Source of the DNA: JAIVJN01 sp036732565
GTDB lineage: Bacteria; Acidobacteriota; Vicinamibacteria; Vicinamibacterales; UBA2999
Length of the DNA stretch: 11,069 nucleotides
Direction: 5' to 3'
Assembly: GCA_036732565.1 (NCBI GenBank)
Contig: DAINCF010000219.1
Location: 1-11,069, forward strand
A program made the translations under genes and the position numbers. Shown in pieces: positions 1 through 6,062 of the stretch. The notes under the pieces are model-generated. The model was given only the letters and a program-made list of their open reading frames with translations, was not told where the DNA came from and made no database searches. Every line of letters begins with the position of its first letter. The stretch's first letter is position 1.

Positions 1-51
1 TGGGGGCCGGCTTCAGCCGGCCCTCAGGTCCGCCTAAAGGCGGACCCCACG
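1..51. repeat. Twin tetraloop hairpin repeat
   Basis: Two hairpins sit side by side. The first has an 8-bp stem GGGCCGGC (4-11) pairing with 16-23 around loop TTCA. The second has an 8-bp stem GGTCCGCC (27-34) pairing with 39-46 around loop TAAA, followed by CCCACG. The second hairpin recurs at 2638-2663 with the same stem and right flank but a different loop. It lies downstream of the stop codon of the minus-strand beta-propeller gene, so it may stabilise or end that transcript, but there is no T-run as in a standard intrinsic terminator. The left end may be cut by the window edge. Confidence 0.8.
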
Positions 52-91
52 CGAGTCTGGCACTGCACTCCAAAGCCCCGCAGGAAGACAC

Positions 92-1369
92 CTACGAACC
101 GCTGACGTCGAGGGCCACGATGGAGCGGCGATCGCGAAGGTACAGCGTGTTGCCGGCGATCGTCGGCGGCGTCCACGCCACCGACTCCAGGACCTGTGCA
201 CGCGCGAGCACTTTCAGGCCTTGCGGTGAGACCGTTGCCAGCCCGAGGTTGCCGTCCTCATCGAGGATGATGAGCTTGCCGTCCGCATACACCAGCTGGG
301 CGCGGGCGAACGCGCGATCCTGCCACGCGATGGCGCCGGTGCGGAGATTCAGCGCGGTCAGGAAGGCAGGACCGAAGTCGCCGCTCGATCCGTACACATG
401 ATCGCCGACCCGAATCACGGAGCCGATGTGCACGCGCATGCGCGGTGCGTACCAGCGCTCGGTGGCCGTCGTCTTGCCCGAAGCCTGCCGAAGCTCGACA
501 CCGCGGCTCCCGTTGCCGTACGCCGACGAGATGAAGAGCAGGTGGTCTTCGGCCGACCACACCGGCGTGCTGATGTTCAGCCCCCAGTCGGTGCGATGCG
601 GATGGCTCCAGAGCGTCTGGCCGTTCGCGGGGTTCAGGCCGCCGACGCGGTCGCCGCCGAAGATGATCAACTGCGTCTGGCCGTCGACGTCGATCAACAT
701 CGGCGATGCCGGCGAGTGCTCCAGATCGCCCGCCTTCCACGCCAGCGCGCCGGTTTCGGCGTTGAAGGCGCCGACCGCCTGCCCTTTTCCTCCGATCGTG
801 ACGACGACGTTGCCGTTGTAGAGCAACGGACTGCACGCGAGCCCGCGATCGATCGGCGGCGCGTTGTACTCCTTCATGAAGTCGTGCGACCACAACAGAC
901 GCCCGGTCGTCTTGTCGATGGCGAACAGCTCCCGGCGCGAGCTGACCGCGAACACGCGATTGCCGGCCACGAGCGGTGTCGAATGCGGGCCCGCACCCTG
1001 TGAGAAGTCCACACCTTGAGTCGACGAGGGGTAGGTGTACTCCCAGAGCGTCTTGCCGCTGGCGCTGTCGAGCGCGATGACGGCCTCCTGCTGGCTCGAA
1101 CGCGACGCCGCCGAACCGGCAGGGCGATACATCGTATAGAGCTGCGTCCCGTCGGCCACCACGGCCGAATGGCCCTCACCGAGCGTGCGTGTCCAGCGCC
1201 GTCGTGGCCCCGCGGCCGGCCAGTTCGATGCCAGATTTGTCACATCGGCCGTGAAGTTCCGATGCGGGCCGCCCCATTCGGTCCAGGTAGCGTTGGTTTG
1301 ACCGACGATGGACACGGTGTCGAGTCCGGTGACCAGCGTCAACACCATCACGAGGCGCAGGCGGCTCAT
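92..1369 (-). CDS. Secreted PQQ-binding-like beta-propeller protein
   Basis: This 425-residue protein is a probable periplasmic or outer-membrane-facing beta-propeller of the PQQ_2/BamB-like superfamily (COG1520 type). Residues 1-25 form a signal peptide (MSRLRLVMVLTLVTG and onward). The mature part opens with WTEWGGPHRNF, the usual start of this family. At least five blade motifs follow, with the pattern hydrophobic-x-A-x-[DN]-x-x-[ST]-G-x-x-x-W: ALDSASGKTLWEY (~100), AIDKTTGRLLWSH (~150), AFNAETGALAWKA (~201), GLNPANGQTLWSH (~244) and ALNLRTGAIAWQD (~339). No dehydrogenase or cytochrome domain is present, so a catalytic quinoprotein is unlikely; binding or scaffolding is more plausible. The start is set by GAAGGA at 1377-1382, seven bases before ATG, and by the signal peptide. 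The frame stays open upstream to 1687, but that part overlaps the sigma-factor gene and is arginine-rich shadow sequence. It is divergent from the sigma gene. The substrate is unknown. Confidence 0.88.
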   Translation of the reverse strand: MSRLRLVMVLTLVTGLDTVSIVGQTNATWTEWGGPHRNFTADVTNLASNWPAAGPRRRWTRTLGEGHSAVVADGTQLYTMYRPAGSAASRSSQQEAVIALDSASGKTLWEYTYPSSTQGVDFSQGAGPHSTPLVAGNRVFAVSSRRELFAIDKTTGRLLWSHDFMKEYNAPPIDRGLACSPLLYNGNVVVTIGGKGQAVGAFNAETGALAWKAGDLEHSPASPMLIDVDGQTQLIIFGGDRVGGLNPANGQTLWSHPHRTDWGLNISTPVWSAEDHLLFISSAYGNGSRGVELRQASGKTTATERWYAPRMRVHIGSVIRVGDHVYGSSGDFGPAFLTALNLRTGAIAWQDRAFARAQLVYADGKLIILDEDGNLGLATVSPQGLKVLARAQVLESVAWTPPTIAGNTLYLRDRRSIVALDVSGS

Positions 1370-1479
1370 AGGGATGTCCTTCTGACGTCCGTCGTGCGAG
1401 GCCGGTCGGGGGGCGCAGGCCACGGACCCCAGCTGGACGTCTGAACCGTCGCCGCCTGCCGCTTTCTTGCAACACTCGT
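1370..1479. promoter_or_regulatory. Divergent promoter region, beta-propeller / ECF sigma
   Basis: This 110-bp gap must hold the promoters of both divergent genes. It contains the ribosome binding site of the minus-strand gene (GAAGGA on the minus strand, 1377-1382). A 7-bp inverted repeat is also visible, GACGTCC (1384-1390) against GGACGTC (1435-1441), with 44 bases between the arms. I cannot assign a convincing -35/-10 pair by eye. The repeat could be an operator or chance. Confidence 0.4.
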
Positions 1480-2115
1480 GTGTCTCACGGCAATCACCTT
1501 CGAATGTCCGGCGTGCTCGGCCCCGAGGTGTCCGACGACCAGCTCCTTCGCCTCGCCAAAGCGGGGGAGCGGGACGCCTTTGGTGCTCTATACGGACGCT
1601 ACCAACACATCGTGTACCGGTTTGCCAGGGCGATGACCGGCGCGTCGGACGTAGCCGAGGACGTGACGCAGGAAGTGTTCGTCGCATTGATACGAAATCT
1701 TGGACGCTACGACCCGAATCGGGGGACGCTGTCCACCTACCTCTATGGCGTGGCGCGGAATGTCAGCCGGCATCGACTCCGTCGCGAGCGCCGGTTCTTG
1801 TCGATGGACTCGACCGACCTCGTAATGCCAGACGAGGGACGGCCGGAGGATCCCGCGAACGATCTCGCGTCGGCACAGACCATCGCGCGGCTGCGTCGCG
1901 CCCTGGTCATGCTGCCGTCGAGGTATCGGGAAGTCATCGTGCTCTGCGATCTCCACGAACAGCCGAGCCCTGTCGTGGCGGAGATCGTTGGCATCACGTC
2001 GACGGCGGTGCGATCGCGATTGCATCGCGGGCGGCGGATGTTGAAACAGCGAATGAAACGGCTCGAGAGCTCTGCGATGCGTCCTGCAGCGCATCCCATG
2101 AGGTGTTCCGTATGA
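1480..2115 (+). CDS. ECF (extracytoplasmic function) RNA polymerase sigma factor
   Basis: This sigma-70 family group 4 factor (211 residues) directs RNA polymerase to a small regulon, usually in answer to envelope or oxidative stress. Region 2 spans about residues 21-105, with the core-binding helix containing DVTQEVFVALIRNL (61-74) and the -10-recognition part STYLYGVARNVSRHRLRRER (85-104). Region 4 spans about 138-192, with LPSRYREVIVLCDL and the helix-turn-helix around VAEIVGITSTAVRSRLHRGR, which reads the -35 element. Length and domain order are normal for the class. The start is uncertain: GTG at 1480 gives the coordinates used, while ATG at 1504 (residue 9) would leave all domains intact; neither has a clear Shine-Dalgarno. 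The stop overlaps the next start as ATGA, so translation of sigma factor and anti-sigma-like protein is probably coupled. Confidence 0.93.
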   Translation: MSHGNHLRMSGVLGPEVSDDQLLRLAKAGERDAFGALYGRYQHIVYRFARAMTGASDVAEDVTQEVFVALIRNLGRYDPNRGTLSTYLYGVARNVSRHRLRRERRFLSMDSTDLVMPDEGRPEDPANDLASAQTIARLRRALVMLPSRYREVIVLCDLHEQPSPVVAEIVGITSTAVRSRLHRGRRMLKQRMKRLESSAMRPAAHPMRCSV

Positions 2116-2624
2116 CGACCAATCGAGACCCCAACGGTGGGGAGCCTGATCTCGACCATCTGTTGCGTGCGCTCGCGCAAGACGATGCCCGGGTGGTTGC
2201 GCCCGAGCGTCTCCACGCGATGGTGATGGAGAAGTGGGATACACGACGACAGGCGCCGCACTCGCCCGAGCCATCGGCGCGGTGGATCAGCGGCGCCTGG
2301 ATGGGACGTGCGGCCGCCATCGCTGCCGCCGTGGTGTTCGTGGTGGCGTGGATCATCGCGCGCGGGGCGCACGATGAGCGACCGATCGCCCATACGACGA
2401 TTCCGATCGGTGCCGCGACGAATCTCCTGACCGGACCTCCGCTGGAGACCGAGTCGTTGCAGCTCGTGCGCGTGCGCATGCCGCGCGGGGCGCTGCGAGC
2501 GTTCGGCATCGCGCTGGTCGATCCCGATGCCGCCGCCGAAGTCGAGGTCGAGGTCATCGTCGGCGAAGACGGATTCCCCAGGAGCATTCGACGCGTGCAG
2601 CCGATCGCCGATCGAAGTCGGTAA
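2112..2624 (+). CDS. Putative anti-sigma factor, one transmembrane helix
   Basis: This 170-residue protein overlaps the sigma gene by ATGA, the classic arrangement of an ECF factor and its antagonist. The cytoplasmic N-terminus (1-62) includes PDLDHLLRALAQDDARV and PERLHAMVMEKWD, resembling the helical sigma-binding part of acidobacterial anti-sigma-like proteins. One membrane helix follows (about 64-83, MGRAAAIAAAVVFVVAWIIA). The C-terminal part (about 113-165) would be periplasmic and contains VRMPRGALRAFGIALVDPD and an acidic EVEVEVIVGEDG stretch. No HxxxCxxC zinc motif is present, so it is not a ZAS-type anti-sigma factor. The role is inferred from gene order, topology and coupling rather than from a recognised domain. 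The periplasmic part could be the stress-sensing portion. Confidence 0.72.
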   Translation: MTTNRDPNGGEPDLDHLLRALAQDDARVVAPERLHAMVMEKWDTRRQAPHSPEPSARWISGAWMGRAAAIAAAVVFVVAWIIARGAHDERPIAHTTIPIGAATNLLTGPPLETESLQLVRVRMPRGALRAFGIALVDPDAAAEVEVEVIVGEDGFPRSIRRVQPIADRSR

Positions 2625-2637
2625 AGCGGATTCATGC

Positions 2638-2663
2638 GGGTCCGCCTGTGGGCGGACCCCACG
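2638..2663. repeat. Tetraloop hairpin repeat, second copy
   Basis: A 9-bp stem GGGTCCGCC (2638-2646) pairs with 2651-2659 around loop TGTG, followed by CCCCACG. The stem and right flank match the hairpin at 27-51, while the four-base loop differs. It sits between the anti-sigma-like gene and the secreted-protein gene, where it could weaken readthrough or protect RNA ends. Confidence 0.75.
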
Positions 2664-2689
2664 TCTTGAAACGGCAAGGAGTTGTTCTC

Positions 2690-3592
2690 ATGAAGGCACA
2701 TCGAATCCTGATCACGTCACTGATCGCAGCAGCCGTTGCCGCGCCTGCCGGGGCACAGCCGCCGCCTCCGCCGGAGATGGCGTTCAGTTGGAGCGGCGTG
2801 GACGGTCAGGTCACTACGTTCGCGCAAGGCGTCGCGATGGATCCCGTCGGCCTCGTGGCCGTGGAGCCGTTCGAGAAAGCGCAGGCGGTCACCGGCGCAC
2901 CGTATTCCGCCGAAGCCGTCACCGAGGTGACGCAGACGCTGGTCGATGGCAATCGCATTCAACGCAAGACCACCGCGAAGGTGGCGCGCGATAGTCAAGG
3001 GCGTGTGCGGCGGGAGCAGCAGGCGATGGCGCTCGGCGGACTGGTCGCGGAAGCCGAGAACGTCATCGTCACGATCAGCGATCCGGTCACGGGGACGTTC
3101 GTGACGTTCCATCAAGGGGACAAGACCGCCTTCCGATCGGGGGCGCGCAAGTTCGATGTGATGACCGACCGCGTGGGGGCCATGGGCAGGTTCGTGGGGC
3201 CTGGCGTGCCCGCGGACCCGACCAACACGATTGTTGCCACCAGGCCGTACGCCGCTGGCGAGACCACCATGGCGGTCGACACCCAGTCGCTGGGCACTCA
3301 GGACATCGAAGGCGTCCGCGCCGAGGGCACTCGGACGACGACGACGATTCCAGCCGGGGCGATCGGCAATGAGCTGCCGATCGAGATGGTTGGAGAACGA
3401 TGGTACTCACCGGAGCTGCAGGTCGTGGTGATGACGCGACGATCCGATCCGCGATTCGGCGAGACCGTCTACCGCCTCACCAACATCGTCCGCGCGGAGC
3501 CGGCCGCGAGCCTGTTCCAGATTCCGGCGGACGTCCAGATCCAGGAGCCGAAGCGTGTTCCCCTGCCCCGACCCAAGCCAGAGGGCCAATGA
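2690..3592 (+). CDS. Secreted protein of unknown function, acidobacterial type
   Basis: This 300-residue protein has a clear signal peptide (MKAHRILITSLIAAAVAAPAGAQ, probable cleavage after residue 22) and a proline run PPPPP after the cut. The start is fixed by AAGGAG (2676-2681) eight bases before ATG. The body looks beta-rich and has no enzyme motif I recognise. Two segments look conserved-family in character: PYSAEAVTEVTQTLVDGNRI followed by RKTTAKVARDSQGRVRREQ (71-110), and near the C-terminus ERWYSPELQVVVMTRRSDPR (236-255) with RLTNIVRAEP and LFQIPAD (to about 281). I recall similar unnamed secreted proteins near sigma factors and permeases in Acidobacteriota, but cannot name a domain. 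It follows the sigma/anti-sigma pair after 65 bp and could be a regulon member acting at the envelope. The C-terminal tail is rich in proline and basic residues. Confidence 0.85.
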   Translation: MKAHRILITSLIAAAVAAPAGAQPPPPPEMAFSWSGVDGQVTTFAQGVAMDPVGLVAVEPFEKAQAVTGAPYSAEAVTEVTQTLVDGNRIQRKTTAKVARDSQGRVRREQQAMALGGLVAEAENVIVTISDPVTGTFVTFHQGDKTAFRSGARKFDVMTDRVGAMGRFVGPGVPADPTNTIVATRPYAAGETTMAVDTQSLGTQDIEGVRAEGTRTTTTIPAGAIGNELPIEMVGERWYSPELQVVVMTRRSDPRFGETVYRLTNIVRAEPAASLFQIPADVQIQEPKRVPLPRPKPEGQ

Positions 3593-3941
3593 GGCGGCGG
3601 GCGCCATCGTCGTCGATGCGTCCATGCGGCGCGCGTCGATCGATGGCGTCCCTCTGCATCTGACGCCCATCGAGTATCGACTGCTGGAGCACCTGATCCG
3701 CGAAGCGGGACGGGTGGTGTCACGCGACGAGCTCCTGTCGGCCGCCCGCCAGCGAGAGGCTGGCTGGCACGATCGCGCGCTCGACGTCCACGTGAGCCAC
3801 CTGCGCGCGAAGCTCAATGGCTATCGCCAGGCGATCCGTACCGTGCGGGGCGAGGGCTATGTGTTTCGGATAGGCGGGCCTGACGCCCCACCAAGTGCTC
3901 AGAGTGCATCGCGACATCAAGCACGTAGCGCAGACCTGTAG
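3555..3941 (+). CDS. Stand-alone OmpR/PhoB-type winged-helix protein
   Basis: This 128-residue protein carries a full Trans_reg_C winged-helix DNA-binding domain (about residues 17-107) but no receiver domain. Visible parts are IDGVPLHLTPIEYRLLEHLI (29-48), GRVVSRDELL (52-61), the recognition-helix region DRALDVHVSHLRAKL (73-87) and the wing IRTVRGEGYVF (94-104). The pattern resembles the C-terminal half of CpxR/OmpR-like regulators. GTG at 3555 has AGGAG at 3543-3547, seven bases upstream. The gene overlaps the preceding one by 38 bases. The later in-frame ATG (3624) would cut into the domain. The last ~20 residues are low-complexity and run into a hairpin repeat that supplies the TAG stop. 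It could be a phosphorylation-independent regulator or a decayed response regulator; the intact domain and the good ribosome binding site favour a working protein. It has no membrane segment, so it is not ToxR/CadC-like. Confidence 0.75.
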   Translation: MFPCPDPSQRANEAAGAIVVDASMRRASIDGVPLHLTPIEYRLLEHLIREAGRVVSRDELLSAARQREAGWHDRALDVHVSHLRAKLNGYRQAIRTVRGEGYVFRIGGPDAPPSAQSASRHQARSADL

Positions 3942-3983
3942 GTCTGCTACGGTCGCAGGCAGGCCTGAAGGCCTGCGCTACGT
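3924..3983. repeat. Twin hairpin repeat bounded by CGTAGC/GCTACG
   Basis: Two hairpins lie side by side. In the first, CAGACC (3931-3936) pairs with GGTCTG (3941-3946) around loop TGTA, extended by CGTAG/CTACG. In the second, GCAGGCC (3959-3965) pairs with GGCCTGC (3970-3976) around loop TGAA. The outer CGTAGC (3924-3929) can also pair with GCTACG at 3978-3983. The layout, two stems with four-base loops, matches the element at 1-51 although stem sequences differ. It lies between convergent genes (winged-helix protein and histidine kinase) and overlaps the last codons of the former. Confidence 0.8.
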
Positions 3984-4017
3984 ACGGTGGTGAGTAATTT
4001 CGCAACGCACTCTTAGA

Positions 4018-5022
4018 TTAGGACTGCGACGCCGGCAATCGAAGCGTGGCGCGCAGGCCTCCGCTGGGTGAGCTGGTCAGCGCAATCGAGCCACCGTACA
4101 GCTCGGCGAGCTCTCTGACGATGGCTAGACCAAGGCCGAACCCAGGCTCCGCCTCGTCCGCACGCACCCCGCGCTGCAACACCGTCTCACGCATCGACTC
4201 CGCGATGCCTGGCCCGTCATCGTCCACGGTGATCACGACGAACCCATCGTCGACAGCCGACGTGATGGCGATCCGCGAACGAGCCCATTTGCACCCATTG
4301 TCCAGAAGGTTGCCGAGCATCTCGTCGAGATCTTCTCGTTGCCCTCGAATCGCGTGCTCGGGCGACACGCGTACATCGATCGCCACTCCGCGAACCGTAT
4401 GAAGTCGTAACAGCGTTCGGGATAGGGCCTCCGCGGATTCGTGCACCGAGCAGCGGGCGCCGAGCGTCGCGCCAGAGGCTGCCGCGCGGGCATGCGCCAG
4501 GTGATACTCGATCTGCCGCCGCATGCGGTCGACTTGCGCGGTCATCGTCACTGCGAGGTCGTGATGACCGCCGGCTTTTGCGTCCTCGGCTTCCTGCGCC
4601 AGTATCGCAAGGGGGGTCTTCAGGCCGTGCGCCAGATCGCCGGCCTTGGCGAGCGCTCGCGTGACCGTGCGCTCGCGATGATCCAGTAGCGCATTGAGGT
4701 CATCGACGAGCGGCTGGATTTCCGTCGGGTACTCACCTTGGACACGACTGTCCTGGCCATCGCGAACGGCGGCCAATCGCGCGCGGAGCTGATCGACCGG
4801 GGCGAGGCCCCTGCGGACCTGGGCCAATCCCGCCAGGATCCCGGCGGTGGCCACCGCGATCACGATCGGGATGTGCTCGAACATGCTGTGAAAGACTCCC
4901 GGTGTTCGCGGCCATCGGAACATCAGGAAGGTCACGACGAAGCCCGCTACGAAGAACAACCCGATCGTCCAGAGCACGGCGCCGAGCACCAGACGCGAGC
5001 GAAGCGACCTGAGGGCGATCAT
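4018..5022 (-). CDS. Two-component sensor histidine kinase, PhoQ-like
   Basis: This 334-residue membrane kinase is predicted to autophosphorylate and pass phosphate to the response regulator encoded just upstream. It has two membrane helices (about 11-33 and 51-68) with only some 17 residues between them, then a HAMP-like linker (about 69-120). The HisKA H-box is DLAHGLKTPLAIL with His132; the HGLKTPL form is that of PhoQ-type kinases rather than the usual HELRTPL. The HATPase_c domain has the N-box EMLGNLLDNGCKWA (234-247), G1 box DDDGPGI (267-273) and G2 box GFGLGLAI (294-301), so it looks active. The very short outer loop leaves little room for a ligand domain and recalls intramembrane-sensing kinases. 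ATG at 5022 has AAAGGA at 5030-5035 on the minus strand, spaced seven bases. It is 110 bp downstream of the regulator gene, with a hairpin repeat between. Confidence 0.93.
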   Translation of the reverse strand: MIALRSLRSRLVLGAVLWTIGLFFVAGFVVTFLMFRWPRTPGVFHSMFEHIPIVIAVATAGILAGLAQVRRGLAPVDQLRARLAAVRDGQDSRVQGEYPTEIQPLVDDLNALLDHRERTVTRALAKAGDLAHGLKTPLAILAQEAEDAKAGGHHDLAVTMTAQVDRMRRQIEYHLAHARAAASGATLGARCSVHESAEALSRTLLRLHTVRGVAIDVRVSPEHAIRGQREDLDEMLGNLLDNGCKWARSRIAITSAVDDGFVVITVDDDGPGIAESMRETVLQRGVRADEAEPGFGLGLAIVRELAELYGGSIALTSSPSGGLRATLRLPASQS

Positions 5023-5046
5023 CTCCTCGTCCTTTCGCCACGCCGT

Positions 5047-5088
5047 CCCTCGACGTTGCTCGGGACGCCCTGAGCACGGTCGAATGGG
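5047..5088. repeat. Divergent palindromic repeat between regulator and kinase genes
   Basis: An imperfect palindrome: outer arms TCGAC (5050-5054) and GTCGA (5079-5083), inner arms GCTCGGG (5058-5064) and CCCTGAGC (5068-5075) around ACG. It resembles a degenerate copy of the widespread bacterial repeat with CGCTCGGG and CCCTGAGCG arms flanked by AGTCGA-type ends, as I recall it. It sits inside the likely two-gene operon of the two-component system, where a hairpin could set the regulator-to-kinase ratio. Confidence 0.6.
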
Positions 5089-5132
5089 CGGAGGCGGGGC
5101 AAGCCAACGCTGTGCAGTCAGCGAGGCGGAGC

Positions 5133-5819
5133 TTACCTCTGCTGGTCTCGCGTCGGCTGCGCAGCCTCGCTGATGCGATAGCCGAGCCCGCGGACCGTCT
5201 CGATGAACGACGCCCCGAGCTTGCGGCGAAGCCGCGCGATGAAGACTTCGACCGTATTCGAATCACGATCGAACCCCTGCGCGTAGATGTGCTCCATCAG
5301 CTCGCCTTGCGAGACGAGGCGTCCTCGGTGGTGCATCAGATACGAGAGCACCCGGAACTCGTGGCTCGTGAGCCTGACCGGCTCGCCGTCGACGGTCACT
5401 TTCCCAAGCCGTGGGTCGAGCGCGACCGCGCCGCACCGCAGCAGCGGCATCAGTTGTCCACTCGCGCGTCGAATCAACGCCCGCAATCGCGCGAGGACTT
5501 CTTCCATCCGGAACGGTTTGGCGACGTAATCGTCGGCCCCGCCGTCGATGCCTTGGACCTTCTCGTGCCAGCTGCCCCGCGCCGTCAGCACGAGCACGGG
5601 CATCGCGAGACCCGCCTCGCGCCAGCGACGAAGCACGGTCAGGCCGTCGACCTTGGGCAGGCCCAGATCCAGCACCACGGCATCGTACTGCTCGGTCTGG
5701 CCAAGAAACTCGGCACGCTCGCCGTCGCCGGCGCAATCGACGACATACCCCGCCTGTCCCAGCGCGAGCGTCAGCTGGCGCGCCAGCAACGCTTCGTCCT
5801 CGACGATCAGCACCCGCAC
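5133..5819 (-). CDS. OmpR/PhoP-family response regulator
   Basis: This 228-residue transcription factor has an N-terminal receiver domain (about 1-115) with the acidic pair Glu7/Asp8 (VEDE), phospho-acceptor Asp51 (VVLDLGLP), Thr79 and Lys101 (KPF). A C-terminal winged helix spans about 125-215, with VRLTSHEFRVLSYL, the recognition-helix part SNTVEVFIARLRRKL and wing IETVRGLGYRI. Length and key residues are normal for the OmpR/PhoP/QseB group, so phosphorylation should promote binding to direct-repeat operators. Just such repeats lie upstream at 5840-5861, suggesting self-regulation. The start is GTG; only a weak AGAAG precedes it, and the likely -10 (5826-5831) is so close that the mRNA may be leaderless. 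It is followed by the kinase gene and is divergent from the permease operon, which is its probable second target. Confidence 0.95.
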   Translation of the reverse strand: MRVLIVEDEALLARQLTLALGQAGYVVDCAGDGERAEFLGQTEQYDAVVLDLGLPKVDGLTVLRRWREAGLAMPVLVLTARGSWHEKVQGIDGGADDYVAKPFRMEEVLARLRALIRRASGQLMPLLRCGAVALDPRLGKVTVDGEPVRLTSHEFRVLSYLMHHRGRLVSQGELMEHIYAQGFDRDSNTVEVFIARLRRKLGASFIETVRGLGYRISEAAQPTRDQQR

Positions 5820-5825
5820 TTACTT

Positions 5826-5899
5826 CTTATACCGCCAGGGAAGCTGAACCGAAGCTGAACACCGTGTTCAAGGCTCGTTCAGCCCCAGCCGGGTAGCCT
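5826..5899. promoter_or_regulatory. Two-sided response-regulator operator with divergent promoters
   Basis: Two 11-bp direct repeats, GAAGCTGAACC (5840-5850) and GAAGCTGAACA (5851-5861), read on the minus strand as TTCAGC half-sites 11 bp apart. A second pair in the other direction has GTTCA at 5866 and at 5877, again 11 bp apart. From 5843 to 5883 the four half-sites form a near-perfect palindrome centred on GAACACCGTGTTC. Repeats with an 11-bp period are the usual binding site of OmpR/PhoB-family dimers. On the minus strand TATAAG (5831-5826) lies 11 bp after the near half-site, a good -10 for the regulator gene. On the plus strand TAGCCT (5894-5899) lies 10 bp after its near half-site, a weaker -10 candidate for the permease operon. 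Confidence 0.72.
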
Positions 5900-5907
5900 G
5901 GAGACCG

Positions 5908-6036
5908 ATGAGAAGGCTGCGCACTGTCATCGTCGTGATCCTGCTCGTCGTGGCCGCGGGTCTCGGGTTGCACTACTTCGGCGGAGAGGTGATGGGTTGG
6001 ATGGCCTCGTTACACGGCAGGCCGCCGGCACATTGA
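5908..6036 (+). CDS. Small single-pass membrane protein (42 aa)
   Basis: This short gene begins MRRLRTVIVVILLVVAAGL and ends HGRPPAH. A positively charged start (residues 1-5) is followed by one hydrophobic helix (about 6-24), then a short outer tail with GGEVMGW and a His-rich end, so an N-in membrane peptide is likely. It could instead be an uncleaved export signal. GGAG at 5900-5903 lies four bases before ATG. It is the first gene after the two-sided operator, and the secreted-protein gene starts 26 bp after its stop, with the permease gene overlapping that one. Position suggests a subunit or regulator of the permease. I do not recognise a named family. Coding status rests on the start site, operon position and a clean hydrophobic helix. 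Confidence 0.65.
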   Translation: MRRLRTVIVVILLVVAAGLGLHYFGGEVMGWMASLHGRPPAH

Positions 6037-6062
6037 CGGTCCAGCCATATCGGAGGTCTGAC

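Noticed and set aside
1370..1687. Extra 106-residue N-terminal extension of the beta-propeller protein
   Set aside because: It overlaps the sigma-factor gene, is arginine-rich shadow sequence, and would bury the signal peptide and the good ribosome binding site at 1377-1382.
1467..2111. Long plus-strand frame continuous with the anti-sigma-like protein
   Set aside because: This part overlaps the sigma gene in another frame and is low-quality arginine-rich sequence; ATG at 2112 with ATGA coupling is the natural start.
3589..3663. 24-residue peptide starting from the ATGA at the end of the secreted-protein gene
   Set aside because: It is arginine-rich and in a different frame from the winged-helix domain, which has a better start at 3555.
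5112..5858. 248-residue plus-strand frame opposite the response regulator
   Set aside because: The minus strand encodes an intact OmpR-family protein with all key residues; this frame is its antisense shadow and covers the promoter.
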